A stretch of DNA of 64,000 nt, taken from the NCBI RefSeq assembly GCF_007995155.1, contig NZ_CP042593.1:3328001-3392000 (forward strand). Direction: 5' to 3'. How positions within the stretch are numbered: position 1 is the stretch's first letter; each line of letters begins with the position of its first letter. The translations under genes were made by a program, and so were the position numbers. The notes below the pieces were generated by a model. It worked only from the letters and a program-made list of their open reading frames with translations, made no database searches and was not told where the DNA came from. This DNA comes from Cytobacillus dafuensis. Its GTDB lineage: Bacteria > Bacillota > Bacilli > Bacillales > Cytobacillaceae. This document shows positions 53,811 to 62,566 of this stretch, piece by piece.

Positions 53811-55124
53811 TTATTTTTTACGTTGCAATCTTTTTTGTCGTTTTTTAAAGCTCTCTATTTCAGATTGCATTTTCTTTTTATAACCAGGCTTTACTTTATT
53901 CGGTTTTTTGACAATAGATTTTGCTTGTTTATCTATTTCATCAACTTGTTTCTGACGACCTTTTCTTTTATTTCGTTTTCCTAAATCAGTCCAGCCATCC
54001 TTTTGAAAATCAACATGCTTAAATTCAATTCCCATTTTCTCAAGACGATTTAAAGCATCTTCATCCGCTGGGTCATATATCGTAAGAGCAATTCCTGAAT
54101 GGCCAGCACGTGCTGTTCTGCCGACACGATGAATATAAAAATCTAAATCTGATGGCAGTTCATAATTGATAACATGGCTGATCCCTTGGATATCAATTCC
54201 ACGAGCAGCTAAGTCTGTTGCTACGATATATTGAAATTCTAAGTCTTTAATTTGCTTCATCATTTTTTTACGTTCTCGTGGATTCAAATCACCATGAATT
54301 CGACCTACCTTTAAGCCCTTTCCAATTAGCAAATCTGCGACCTCATCAGCCATTTTTTTCGTATTCGTAAAAACAATAGCTAAAAATGGGTTAAATTCAG
54401 TTAATGCTTCATGAACAAGCTTCACTTTATTTCGATGTCTTGAAGGCATGATCCAATGATCGATTTTTGCCGCTGTCACTTGCTTTGGCTCAATTTGAAT
54501 ATATTTTGGATTTTCCATATACTTTTTCAAAAACGGCTTTAATTTTTCCGGAATTGTTGCTGAAAAAACAAGCATTTGCAGTTTTACAGGCATTTTTGCT
54601 GCGATTTGGTCAACATCCTCAATAAAACCCATATCAAGCATTAAATCTGCTTCATCTACAACAAGCATGGTTGATGTATGCACGAATAAGGCTTGTTCCT
54701 TTACTAGATCATTAATTCTGCCTGGTGTTCCAACTACAATTTGCGGCTGTGTTTTTAATTTTTCAATTGATCTCTGCTTATCCGTTCCACCGATGAAAAC
54801 TCTTGCTGATATTTCTTCTCCAACTGGACAATGCTTCGTAACCTTTAAGATTTCATGGTAAATCTGACTCGCAAGTTCTCTTGTTGGTGCTGTAATGACT
54901 GCCTGTACTTCCTGTTTTTCAGGATCAATTTTTTGCAAAATCGGTAAAACATAAGAGTGAGTCTTTCCTGTTCCTGTTTGAGATTGCCCAATTGCACTAT
55001 CACCTTTAATAATTGTGGGAATCAATCTTTCTTGTATTTCTGTTGGCTCATAAAAGCCCAAATCCTCCACAGCATTTAGAATAAAAGATTTAAAATTAAA
55101 GCGATCAAATTTTGTTTCATTCAT
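53811..55124 (-). CDS. cshB: DEAD-box RNA helicase CshB
   Basis: A 437-residue RNA helicase, one residue shorter than I recall for B. subtilis CshB. Q motif YEPTEIQERLIP, motif I GQSQTGTGKT, PTRELASQ, motif II VVDEADLML, motif III FSATIP, and motif VI HRVGRTARAG; a basic tail (RKGRQKQ...KKRQKRLQRKK) binds RNA. It aids ribosome assembly and mRNA turnover in the cold. Start ATG 55124 with GAGGAG eight bases upstream; seven codons upstream are not supported. Confidence 0.94.
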   Translation of the reverse strand: MNETKFDRFNFKSFILNAVEDLGFYEPTEIQERLIPTIIKGDSAIGQSQTGTGKTHSYVLPILQKIDPEKQEVQAVITAPTRELASQIYHEILKVTKHCPVGEEISARVFIGGTDKQRSIEKLKTQPQIVVGTPGRINDLVKEQALFVHTSTMLVVDEADLMLDMGFIEDVDQIAAKMPVKLQMLVFSATIPEKLKPFLKKYMENPKYIQIEPKQVTAAKIDHWIMPSRHRNKVKLVHEALTEFNPFLAIVFTNTKKMADEVADLLIGKGLKVGRIHGDLNPRERKKMMKQIKDLEFQYIVATDLAARGIDIQGISHVINYELPSDLDFYIHRVGRTARAGHSGIALTIYDPADEDALNRLEKMGIEFKHVDFQKDGWTDLGKRNKRKGRQKQVDEIDKQAKSIVKKPNKVKPGYKKKMQSEIESFKKRQKRLQRKK

Positions 55125-55295
55125 ATTGTTAACTCCTCGATTCATTTAATCATCCTGTTATTATAATAAAATTCGTATGAAATAACCACATATTCCTCTT
55201 GTATCTAGAAATTAAATCATCCCAAACGAACAAAAACCATTTCAAAATTAGTGCATACCTTATTAATATTAGAGAATAGATAGGAGGCAAAGTAA

Positions 55296-56297
55296 ATGAA
55301 ATATAGACCAAGGATGCCATTTCGAGGTGGCACGCCTCCACAGCCATTTATGAACCCAATGCAAGGGCGTCCTCCAATGATGCCTAATTCAACAATGATG
55401 GGAGGAGGATTTAGGCCTCCTGGAGGACCTTTCCCAATGATGCCTAATTCACCTATGATGGGTGGAGGATTTAGGCCTCCTAGAGGACACCCTCCGATGA
55501 TGCCTAATTCACCTATGATGGGAGGAGGATTTAGGCCTCCTGGGGGACCTTCTCCAATGACACCTAATTCACCTATGATGAGTGGGGGATTTAGGCCTCC
55601 TGGGGGACACCCTCCAATGATGCCTAATTCACCTATGATGGGTGGGGGATTTAGGCCTCCTGGGGGACCTTCTCCAATGACACCTAATTCACCTATGATG
55701 GGTGGGGGATTTAGGCCTCCTGGGGGACCTTCTCCAATGACACCTAATTCACCTATGATGGGTGGGGGATTTAGGCCTCCTGGAGGACCTTCTTCAATGA
55801 TGCCTAATTCACCTATGATGGGAGGGGGATCTTCTCCAATGAGGTCGGGTAGAGGTGGAGGATTATTAGCTAAACTCTTCGGTCGCGGCAATCAAGCTCG
55901 GGGAATGGCGACTGGACCAATGCAAACTGCCAGCAGAGCTATGGGGTCAGGTGCTGCAAATCCAGGAGGAGGCATTCTAAAATCCTTAAGCAATCCTGAA
56001 GCCATTAACGGTTTTTTAACCAATTCACAGAAAGTATTATCGAGCGCACAGCAATTTGGGCCAATGTTCCAGCAATACGGGCCAATTGTAAAGAATATCC
56101 CATCTATGTGGAAGGCTTTTAGAGGACTAACAAGCTCAACAGATAAATCTACTGAGGAAAATGCCCAAAAAAGTAATAAAAACCCGACTATAAAAACCAC
56201 CAAAGGAAAGAAAAAAGAAATACCAATTGAGCAATTACCAATACAAAATATAAAAAAAAGGAATAAAGTGCAACCAAAACCAAAATTATTTGTATAG
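55296..56297 (+). CDS. yqfQ: YqfQ/VrrA family protein with 60-bp coding repeats
   Basis: A 333-residue protein. Residues about 27-180 consist of 20-residue repeats of the type PMMPNSPMMGGGFRPPGGPS, seven full copies and one partial, low in complexity and rich in Met, Pro and Gly. The conserved YqfQ domain follows (about 228-280, GGGILKSLSNPEAINGFLTN and QQFGPMFQQYGPIVKNIPSMWKAFRGL), and then a Lys-rich tail. In B. anthracis the homologous vrrA region is a known variable-number repeat locus. Function unknown. Divergent from cshB. Confidence 0.88.
   Translation: MKYRPRMPFRGGTPPQPFMNPMQGRPPMMPNSTMMGGGFRPPGGPFPMMPNSPMMGGGFRPPRGHPPMMPNSPMMGGGFRPPGGPSPMTPNSPMMSGGFRPPGGHPPMMPNSPMMGGGFRPPGGPSPMTPNSPMMGGGFRPPGGPSPMTPNSPMMGGGFRPPGGPSSMMPNSPMMGGGSSPMRSGRGGGLLAKLFGRGNQARGMATGPMQTASRAMGSGAANPGGGILKSLSNPEAINGFLTNSQKVLSSAQQFGPMFQQYGPIVKNIPSMWKAFRGLTSSTDKSTEENAQKSNKNPTIKTTKGKKKEIPIEQLPIQNIKKRNKVQPKPKLFV
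55374..55832 (+). repeat. 60-bp coding tandem repeat in yqfQ
   Basis: Units start at 55374, 55434, 55494, 55554, 55614, 55674 and 55734, with a partial eighth from 55794. Copies differ by a few bases; the last full copies (from 55674 and 55734) are nearly identical, and two variants (HPP and PSP with MT for MM) alternate, a sign of recent unit duplication. Frame is kept throughout. Confidence 0.95.
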
Positions 56298-56305
56298 AAC
56301 CGTTA

Positions 56306-56341
56306 AAAAGGAATCGGCCATTTAGTCGATTTCTTTTTGTT
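56306..56341 (+). terminator. Terminator of yqfQ
   Basis: AAAAAGGAATCG / CGATTTCTTTTT with one mismatch, 9 bp after the stop. Confidence 0.75.
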
Positions 56342-56465
56342 TTACTACAAATCTCTATTAGTATTATTATTTACAGATGTCCTATATAATAGTATACGTA
56401 ATTGCAAATTATCCTGCATAAACGTCATTTTTTATAGATCATTAATTTTTGGGAGGTATTCATAC

Positions 56466-57404
56466 ATGGAAGTTGTTAAAATTTCGCCACGCGGGTACTG
56501 TTACGGAGTTGTTGATGCAATGGTGATTGCAAGAAATGCAGCTCTTGATAAATCCTTACCGCGCCCAATTTATATACTTGGCATGATCGTCCATAATAAG
56601 CACGTGACTGATGCTTTTGAGGAAGAGGGAATTATTACACTTGATGGGAATAACCGAATGGAAATCCTTGAAAAAGTTGATAAGGGCACAGTCATTTTCA
56701 CTGCTCACGGAATTTCTCCTCAGGTTAGAGAATTAGCAAAGCAAAAGGGGCTTGTTACAATTGACGCTACTTGCCCTGATGTAACAAGAACGCATGATTT
56801 AATTGAACAAAAAGTAAAAGAAGGCTTTGAAATCATTTATATTGGAAAGAAAGGCCATCCAGAACCTGAGGGAGCAGTAGGAGTCGCCCCAAATGCTGTA
56901 CATCTTGTACAAACAATTGAAGATGTTCACGCACTTAACATCAAAAACGATAAGATTGTCGTTACAAATCAAACAACAATGAGCCAGTGGGATGTAAAGC
57001 ATGTGATGGAACAAATTAAAGAAAAATACCCACAGGCAGAGTTCCATAAAGAAATATGTCTTGCAACTCAAGTTCGACAAGAGGCAGTTGCTGAACAAGC
57101 TGGAGAGGCAGATGTATTAATTGTTGTTGGCGATCCAAAAAGCAATAATTCGAATCGACTAGCACAGGTTTCAGAAGAAATTGCTGGAACGAAAGCATAT
57201 CGAATTGCGGATATTTCCGAGCTTAATATAGACTGGATTATGGATGCAAATACAGTTGGTGTCACATCAGGTGCATCTACACCAACACCTATTACAAAAG
57301 AAGTTATTTCTTTTATCGAGCAATTTGATCCACAGGATAAAAATACGTGGGTAAAAGAGAAAAAAGTACCATTGAGCAAAATTTTACCTAAGGTAAAGAG
57401 ATAA
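56466..57404 (+). CDS. ispH: 4-hydroxy-3-methylbut-2-enyl diphosphate reductase IspH
   Basis: The last MEP-pathway enzyme, giving IPP and DMAPP; iron-sulfur protein. The 312 residues have cluster cysteines in [19 protein letters not shown] and [13 protein letters not shown], substrate residues in IVHNKHVTD and TAHGISP, and the S-x-N motif [10 protein letters not shown] 56466 follows GGGAGG; the frame extends 43 codons upstream but without signal. Confidence 0.96.
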   Translation: MEVVKISPRGYCYGVVDAMVIARNAALDKSLPRPIYILGMIVHNKHVTDAFEEEGIITLDGNNRMEILEKVDKGTVIFTAHGISPQVRELAKQKGLVTIDATCPDVTRTHDLIEQKVKEGFEIIYIGKKGHPEPEGAVGVAPNAVHLVQTIEDVHALNIKNDKIVVTNQTTMSQWDVKHVMEQIKEKYPQAEFHKEICLATQVRQEAVAEQAGEADVLIVVGDPKSNNSNRLAQVSEEIAGTKAYRIADISELNIDWIMDANTVGVTSGASTPTPITKEVISFIEQFDPQDKNTWVKEKKVPLSKILPKVKR

Positions 57405-57407
57405 GAA

Positions 57408-57531
57408 CAAATGCGCAAGCGCCTTGCTCACCTCCGACAAGCACAAGACGAGCCTCTCGGAAAGGTGTTTTTTACCTTTCTGGGAGGATTGTCTTGTGAC
57501 CTCGAGGAGGTAGGCGCTAGAGCTGAACGTA
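57408..57531. repeat. Intergenic palindrome (type A), copy after ispH
   Basis: An imperfect inverted repeat. On the reverse strand it starts AGCTCTAGCGCC, passes CTCGAGGTCACAAGAC, a central GAAAGGTAAAAAACACCTTTC stem, and ends GTCTTGTGCTTGTCGG...AAGGCGCTTGCGC. The order matches the 126-bp units at 60.3-60.7 kb with different bases in the loops. Confidence 0.65.
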
Positions 57532-57608
57532 GATAAACTATATCTCAAGTTATCAACAGATAGCGAAAATAATAATTTCCTATACAATAAAAAATCTCAA
57601 ATTCAAAT

Positions 57609-57660
57609 AAAAAAAGAACCTGTTCAACTTAAAAGTCTGATCTGAACAGGTTCTTTTTTT
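57609..57660. terminator. Bidirectional terminator between ispH and yqfO
   Basis: 18-bp stem AAAAAAAGAACCTGTTCA / TGAACAGGTTCTTTTTTT around a 16-base loop. Confidence 0.92.
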
Positions 57661-57676
57661 ATTTTTTTATCATTGC

Positions 57677-58792
57677 TTATACAAATTGAAAAGGGTCAGT
57701 ATTTATTTCTGAAGGAAAAATAGTAACCTTAAATTCCTTTTCCTTACACATTTGATCCAATTTTTTGGCCACCCCATTTTTCATGACTTTTTCAACATTG
57801 TGGCCAGGGTCGACAATATTTAATCCTATCATCATCGCATCATGTGCAACATGATAATACATATCGCCTGTAACATACACATCTGCACCTTTAAATTTCG
57901 CAGCTGTGAAATATTTATTTCCGTCTCCGCCTAATACAGCAACTTTTTTCACCTTTGAATTCAAGTCTCCAACGACGCGAACCCCTGAAACACCTAATGA
58001 CATTTTAACATGGTTGGCAAAGTCTTTTAGCGACATTTCCTGAATATCACCAATTCTTCCTAAGCCTAATTTTTCTCCTGAATTCTCAAGCTTATAGATA
58101 TCATAAGCAACCTCTTCATAAGGATGGGATTTAAACATCGCAGAAAGTATTCTTTTTTCTAGATGCTCTGGAAATACAGTTTCAACTCTTTGTTCTACAA
58201 CTGTTTCCAGTTTTCCTAGTTGACCGATATGTGGATTTGTTCCGTCTCCTGGTAAAAATTGACCTGTACCAGTTGATGAGAACAAGCAATGGCTATAATT
58301 TCCAATCGAACCTGCACCTACGTCACCTAAAGCTTTTTTAACAACTTCTGCAGATTGTTCTGGAACATAGACAACTAGTTTTTTCAATTGTATTTCTGTT
58401 GTCGGGTAAAGAACCTCTGTATTGGTTAGCTGTAATGCTTCTGCTAGCATATCATTCACACCGCCAACTGCTACATCTAAATTTGTATGAGCAGCGTAGA
58501 CAGCAATATCATGCTTTATTAGTTTCTCAATCATTCTCCCAGAGGGTGTATCTGTCGCAATTGATTTAAGTGGACGAAAGATTGGTGGGTGGTGGGCTAT
58601 AATAAGCTGAACATTTTTTGCGATTGCTTCATCAACTACATCTTCAAGCACATCCAAAGCGATCATAATATTTTCAACTGGCTGATTCAGCCTGCCAATT
58701 TGCAGACCTATTTTATCGCCTTCCATTGCGTAGCTTTTCGGGGAAAACTGTTCAAAAAGCTGAATAATTTGATGCCCATTCACTTTCTTCAA
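57677..58792 (-). CDS. yqfO: Nif3-like dinuclear metal protein YqfO
   Basis: A 371-residue Nif3 family protein, annotated as a GTP cyclohydrolase 1 type 2 homologue. Metal-site motifs IIAHHPPIFRPLKSI and AAHTNLDVAVGGVND; a CutA1-like insertion (about 135-235) sits in the middle, the long bacillar form; the C-terminal motif is GDMYYHVAHDAMMIGLNIVDPGHN. Overlaps trmK by 4 bp. The in vivo reaction is not settled. Confidence 0.9.
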   Translation of the reverse strand: MKKVNGHQIIQLFEQFSPKSYAMEGDKIGLQIGRLNQPVENIMIALDVLEDVVDEAIAKNVQLIIAHHPPIFRPLKSIATDTPSGRMIEKLIKHDIAVYAAHTNLDVAVGGVNDMLAEALQLTNTEVLYPTTEIQLKKLVVYVPEQSAEVVKKALGDVGAGSIGNYSHCLFSSTGTGQFLPGDGTNPHIGQLGKLETVVEQRVETVFPEHLEKRILSAMFKSHPYEEVAYDIYKLENSGEKLGLGRIGDIQEMSLKDFANHVKMSLGVSGVRVVGDLNSKVKKVAVLGGDGNKYFTAAKFKGADVYVTGDMYYHVAHDAMMIGLNIVDPGHNVEKVMKNGVAKKLDQMCKEKEFKVTIFPSEINTDPFQFV

Positions 58793-59499
58793 TGCCGTAA
58801 TACCTCCTCGACCATTTCTATTTTCTTTATTAGTACAGATTTTTTATTTACAGTTTCTTCTGTTTTTGTAGCTCTTGATAGTTGATCTAAAATCCTTTTC
58901 CAATTATTCAACTCGATCAACCACTTTTTCTTAAAAATATCAGATTTCTGTTCTAATAAAAACGGTCCAAACAGTAATTCCTTTTGCAAAACTTCACTAG
59001 GTTTGCTTGTTGCTGTTCCTTGTTCAGCTACGAGAATCTCATATATCTTATCATCTTCTTCGAGAATTTCTTCTGCAATTAACACCCAGCCATTATTCAA
59101 AAGCCAATTTCTAATAGTCACTGCACTAATATTAGGTTGTAGTACTAATCTTTTTGTTGAACTTAGCTTTTCTTTTCCTTCTTCCAGAATATTAGTGATT
59201 AATGCACCACCCATTCCTGCGATCGTAATACAATCAACTTCGCCAGAGCTAATTACTTTCAGACCATTTCCCTTTCGGACAGTAATTTGATTATTTAGAC
59301 CTTCCATTTCAACCTGTTTTTTAGCAGATTGAAATGGCCCTTCAACTACTTCTCCTGCAATAGCAAAGGAAACTAATCCTTTTTTTACTACATGACAAGG
59401 TAAATAAGCATGATCTGAGCCAATATCAGCCAATCGAGAGCCTTTAGGTATATAATTCGCTACAGCTTCTAAACGCTGTGATAATTTTTCAGTATTCAT
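58789..59499 (-). CDS. trmK: tRNA (adenine(22)-N1)-methyltransferase TrmK
   Basis: Makes m1A22 in tRNA. A 236-residue protein with a SAM fold: RLADIGSDHAYLPCHVV at about 21-37, AGEVVEGPFQSA, TIAGMGGALI; the C-terminal helices (about 165-236) are coiled-coil like, as in TrmK (B. subtilis yqfN). First gene of trmK-yqfO. Confidence 0.93.
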   Translation of the reverse strand: MNTEKLSQRLEAVANYIPKGSRLADIGSDHAYLPCHVVKKGLVSFAIAGEVVEGPFQSAKKQVEMEGLNNQITVRKGNGLKVISSGEVDCITIAGMGGALITNILEEGKEKLSSTKRLVLQPNISAVTIRNWLLNNGWVLIAEEILEEDDKIYEILVAEQGTATSKPSEVLQKELLFGPFLLEQKSDIFKKKWLIELNNWKRILDQLSRATKTEETVNKKSVLIKKIEMVEEVLRH

Positions 59500-59554
59500 T
59501 CGTTCACCATTCCAATAATTTTAGAAAAGACGGAGATATTTCTATCTCTATAGA

Positions 59555-59616
59555 ATTAGAAAAACTTGGCATTCGCTAATTCCTTTCTGCGAATGCCTTA
59601 GTTTTTATCATATTAG
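59555..59616. repeat. Dispersed palindromic repeat, best copy
   Basis: Starts ATTAGAAAAACTTGGCATTCGC, ends GCGAATGCCTTAGTTTTTATC; arms GGCATTCGC (59568-59576) and GCGAATGCC (59589-59597). Most complete member of the family in this window; lies between cccA and trmK. Confidence 0.65.
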
Positions 59617-59665
59617 CAGAAACTTAATCATTATTTCAATTTTACTTTAACATTTCCTACTAGCT

Positions 59666-59697
59666 AAAAAAAGTCCTTTACGAATGCAAAGGACTTT
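59666..59697 (-). terminator. Terminator of cccA
   Basis: AAAGTCCTTT / AAAGGACTTT with T7 on the reverse strand. Confidence 0.85.
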
Positions 59698-59712
59698 CTC
59701 ATTATTAGAACA

Positions 59713-60075
59713 TTATTTAATTTCAGCTAACCATGCAGCCATATCGCCAGCCTTGTCAGCAGGAACTAAACCTGGAGGCATTGAACCTTTACCATTTGTA
59801 ACAATATCAGCAATTTCATCCTTCGATAGACGATCACCGACTCCTGTTAATGCAGGGCCAACTCCGCCTTGATATTGGTCACCGTGGCATCCGATACAGC
59901 TTTTTTTATAAATCTCCTCAGGGCTTGCTGCTACCGTTTCTTCTTGTTTCTCGCCCTTACCTTCTTTTTCAGCAGCGAGTTGTTCCGCATCACCAAGTCC
60001 TTTGAAGGAAATCAGGAACATTGCAACAATACCTAAGGCAAAAATTAAGATATACGGCATTACTGGATTTTTCAT
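59713..60075 (-). CDS. cccA: Cytochrome c-550 CccA
   Basis: A 120-residue membrane-anchored cytochrome c. One N-terminal membrane helix (7-24), a Lys/Glu-rich linker, then the haem domain with C60-I-G-C63-H64 and the axial Met99 in GSMPPGL. Carries electrons on the outer face of the membrane. 120 residues as in B. subtilis. Confidence 0.95.
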   Translation of the reverse strand: MKNPVMPYILIFALGIVAMFLISFKGLGDAEQLAAEKEGKGEKQEETVAASPEEIYKKSCIGCHGDQYQGGVGPALTGVGDRLSKDEIADIVTNGKGSMPPGLVPADKAGDMAAWLAEIK

Positions 60076-60207
60076 GTTTTAACCTCCCTTATGTAAGAAA
60101 ATTTCATTTTTATTAAGTATTTATACAAACAATCTCTATTCTACTTCAAAATAGGAAGAAGGAAAAGCCCTAAAGCAAATTTTGTCAAATCATTTTCGGA
60201 ATTTAGA

Positions 60208-60239
60208 CAAAAACTCCATCCTCATAGATGGAGTTTTGT
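60208..60239 (-). terminator. Terminator beyond the repeat cluster
   Basis: AAAACTCCATC-ctcata/tatgag-GATGGAGTTTT; T5 on the reverse strand. It would end the acyl-CoA dehydrogenase transcript 450 bp after the stop, after the repeats. Confidence 0.75.
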
Positions 60240-60246
60240 TCGCTTT

Positions 60247-60682
60247 CGATTTGTCTAGCTACATCGCCTAGAGGCTCGCCGATTAAGACGCCACGTCCTG
60301 TGGCAAAATCGGCACTAGGACTTCCTGCCCATCGGAGGTCATAAGCCAAATCTGCCAAGAAGGTTAAAGTACAACCTTCTCGACAGCCCATCTTATGCTT
60401 GTCACCTCTGACCAAGGCGCTTCCGCTTTTCGATTTGTCTAGCTCCAGCGCCTAGAGGCTCGAGGTCATAAGCCAGTCTGCCAAGAAGGTTAAAGTACAA
60501 CCTTCTCGGCAGCCCATCTTATGCTTGTCGCCTCTGACCAAGGCGTTTCCGCTTTTCGATTTGTCTAGCTTCAGCGCCTAGAGGCTCGAGGTCATAAGCC
60601 AGTCTGCCAAGAAGGTTAAAGAACAACCTTCTCGTCAGCCCGTCTTATGCTTGTCGCCTCTGATCAAGGCGCTTCCGCTTTT
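60247..60682. repeat. 126-bp tandem palindromic repeat, three units
   Basis: Units begin CGATTTGTCTAGCT at 60247, 60431 and 60557, and the third ends at 60682. Units 2 and 3 are 126 bp and differ at a few positions; unit 1 is 184 bp because of a 58-bp insertion (type B module with GCCACGTCCTGTGGC) after GGCTCG. Each unit is a nested palindrome: AGCGCC...GGCGCT, CATAAG...CTTATG, AGAAGGTT...AACCTTCT. It starts 4 bp after the acyl-CoA dehydrogenase stop. The rest of 60076-60207 shows nothing I can name. Confidence 0.9.
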
Positions 60683-60686
60683 CGAT

Positions 60687-61826
60687 TTAACAGCCAATTT
60701 GACGTGCGATTACCATTCTTTGTATTTCAGATGTTCCTTCTCCGATTTCTGTTAATTTACCATCTCTCATATACCGCTCTACATGGTAATCCTTCATGTA
60801 GCCGTATCCTCCATGGATTTGCACTGCTTGATCCGTGATCTCCATGCAAATCTCTGATGCATACAATTTACACATTGATGCTTCCTTTGAAAAAGGTCTG
60901 CCTTGGTCTTTTAACCATGCTGCTTTGTACACCATATTTCTTGCAAGCTCTATTTTCATTGCCATGTCAGCAAGCTTAAATTGAATAGCCTGAAACTGGG
61001 CCAGCGTCCGACCAAATTGCTGTCTTTCCTTTGCATATTGCAATGATTTTTCATATGCTGCCTGAGCAATTCCAACAGCCATCGCCCCAATTCCAATTCT
61101 TCCGCCATCTAGAGTTATTAAAAATTGCTTAAAGCCTTCCCCTTTTTTGCCGAGCAAGTGCTCAGTCGAAACGCGAACGTCTTCAAGTACTAGTTCCGTT
61201 GTATTAGATGCATTCAACCCCATTTTTTCGTAATTATCCATTACTTTGAAGCCTTTTGTATCCGTTGGCACTATAATCGCACTTATTTCCTTCTTACCTT
61301 CCTTTTCTCCAGTAACGGCCGTTAAAGCTAGATGCTTAGCAAAGCTAGCATTTGTAATAAAACACTTATTGCCATTAATAATATATTCCCCATCTTTTTC
61401 TACAGCAGTTGTTTTAGTTCCTCCTGCATCTGAACCAGCGCTCGGCTCTGTCAGACCAAATGCTCCCAAGGTTTCGCCCGTACAAATAGGCACTAAATAT
61501 TTTTGTTTTTGTTCTTCTGTTCCGAATAAATATAGTGGGGCTCCACCTAGTGAAATATGGGCAGAATAGGTTATACCTGTTGAGCCACATGCCCGGCTTA
61601 ATTCCTCAGTTACAATTGCAAAGCTTACTGTATCTGCACCTGAACCGCCATATTCTTCAGGAAAAGGCAATCCCATTAATCCAAGATCTGCCATTTTCTT
61701 AAATACTTCTTCTGGAAATTTCTTTGTCCTATCTCTTTCAAGTGCTCCGGGAGCTACTTCTTCATCTGCAAATTCTCGTATCGTTTTTAAAATCATTTCC
61801 TGCTCATTTGTTAAATCAAAATTCAT
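60687..61826 (-). CDS. Acyl-CoA dehydrogenase
   Basis: A 379-residue FAD enzyme of fatty- or branched-acid oxidation. Family motifs: EEYGGSGADTVSFAIVTEELSRACGST, GAFGLTEPSAGSDAGGTKTTA, FGRTLAQFQAIQFKLADMA, and QIHGGYGYMKDYHVERYMRDGKLTEIGEGTSEIQRMVIAR with the catalytic Glu in the EGTSE region. Start MNFDLTNEQ at 61826, with AGAGGGGG six bases upstream. Chain-length specificity cannot be told. B. subtilis has no such gene between cccA and sigA. Confidence 0.92.
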   Translation of the reverse strand: MNFDLTNEQEMILKTIREFADEEVAPGALERDRTKKFPEEVFKKMADLGLMGLPFPEEYGGSGADTVSFAIVTEELSRACGSTGITYSAHISLGGAPLYLFGTEEQKQKYLVPICTGETLGAFGLTEPSAGSDAGGTKTTAVEKDGEYIINGNKCFITNASFAKHLALTAVTGEKEGKKEISAIIVPTDTKGFKVMDNYEKMGLNASNTTELVLEDVRVSTEHLLGKKGEGFKQFLITLDGGRIGIGAMAVGIAQAAYEKSLQYAKERQQFGRTLAQFQAIQFKLADMAMKIELARNMVYKAAWLKDQGRPFSKEASMCKLYASEICMEITDQAVQIHGGYGYMKDYHVERYMRDGKLTEIGEGTSEIQRMVIARQIGC

Positions 61827-61927
61827 CTTCATCCCCCTCTTGAAGCTGATTTGTATACGCTTTCATTTATATTATAAAAGAGAAGGGATAATTTTCACAA
61901 CATTTAAAAATTTTTAAAAATATATTA

Positions 61928-62458
61928 TTATTTAAATATAAAGATAACTATTAATATAAATCCTAAAATACCTGAAATGCTAAAGGAAGGAAGCTTTAGT
62001 TTCCATCCTGTAATCATCCATATGATGCAATTTATAATTAGGTTAAAATACAGTAATAATGGACTATCAGGGTAGACACTTGAAAAAAATTCAACAGATG
62101 CTAATAATATTATTAATGCTGCTACAAAAAGAGGAATTTGCAGTAAGATTCCTTTTCTAAAAAAGTAAAATGTGAATAAAATTGCAGTAAAAACAAATAA
62201 AAGGGAAAAGGTCATTTGCAAAATAATAGACAATTCAGTAAAATGGATTAAAAACACGGACAATGGAATAAGAAGTAAAAAAAGGTAATGATTTTCCCAA
62301 AAAAAATTTTTATTTTTACCTGAACCTTCCATTTCCTCCTGTTGATTTCCTTCTGTGTATAAAGCTAAAAGATAGTCACAATATTGTTCTGGAAGCAATC
62401 GATTTTTTTTCCAATTGACAATTTCGTTAACGATGATCTTTTTTCTTGTTTCATTCAT
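61928..62458 (-). CDS. Membrane protein with short cytosolic N-terminus
   Basis: A 176-residue protein, not recognised by me. Residues 1-45 are polar (NEIVNWKKNRLLPEQYCDYLLALYTEG, like the front of DUF2157-type proteins), then five hydrophobic segments follow. No SD of note. Between sigA and the acyl-CoA dehydrogenase gene. Confidence 0.7.
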   Translation of the reverse strand: MNETRKKIIVNEIVNWKKNRLLPEQYCDYLLALYTEGNQQEEMEGSGKNKNFFWENHYLFLLLIPLSVFLIHFTELSIILQMTFSLLFVFTAILFTFYFFRKGILLQIPLFVAALIILLASVEFFSSVYPDSPLLLYFNLIINCIIWMITGWKLKLPSFSISGILGFILIVIFIFK

Positions 62459-62514
62459 TTTTGCTTCACGTCCATTCTGGAAGTTAAAGATATTATGTAA
62501 TTTCTTGAAAATAA

Positions 62515-62552
62515 AAAATAGTTTACCTCCATTGTAAGAAGTAAACTATTTT
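62515..62552 (-). terminator. Terminator of sigA
   Basis: AAAATAGTTTAC / GTAAACTATTTT around a 14-base loop, with T6 on the reverse strand; 15 bp after the stop. Confidence 0.85.
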
Positions 62553-62566
62553 CTGACAATCATTTT

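Noticed and set aside
55374..55832. Regular repeats that might be read as a CRISPR array
   Set aside because: The 60-bp units are contiguous without unique spacers and are in frame within a coding gene.
55217..55891. A long antisense frame of 224 codons opposite yqfQ
   Set aside because: It is produced by the 60-bp repeat: a unit divisible by three with no stop on the opposite strand keeps several frames open. The plus-strand frame has the conserved YqfQ domain.
60203..60415. A 70-codon reverse-strand frame in the repeat cluster
   Set aside because: It has no ribosome site, lies wholly in palindromic repeats, and its product is not protein-like.
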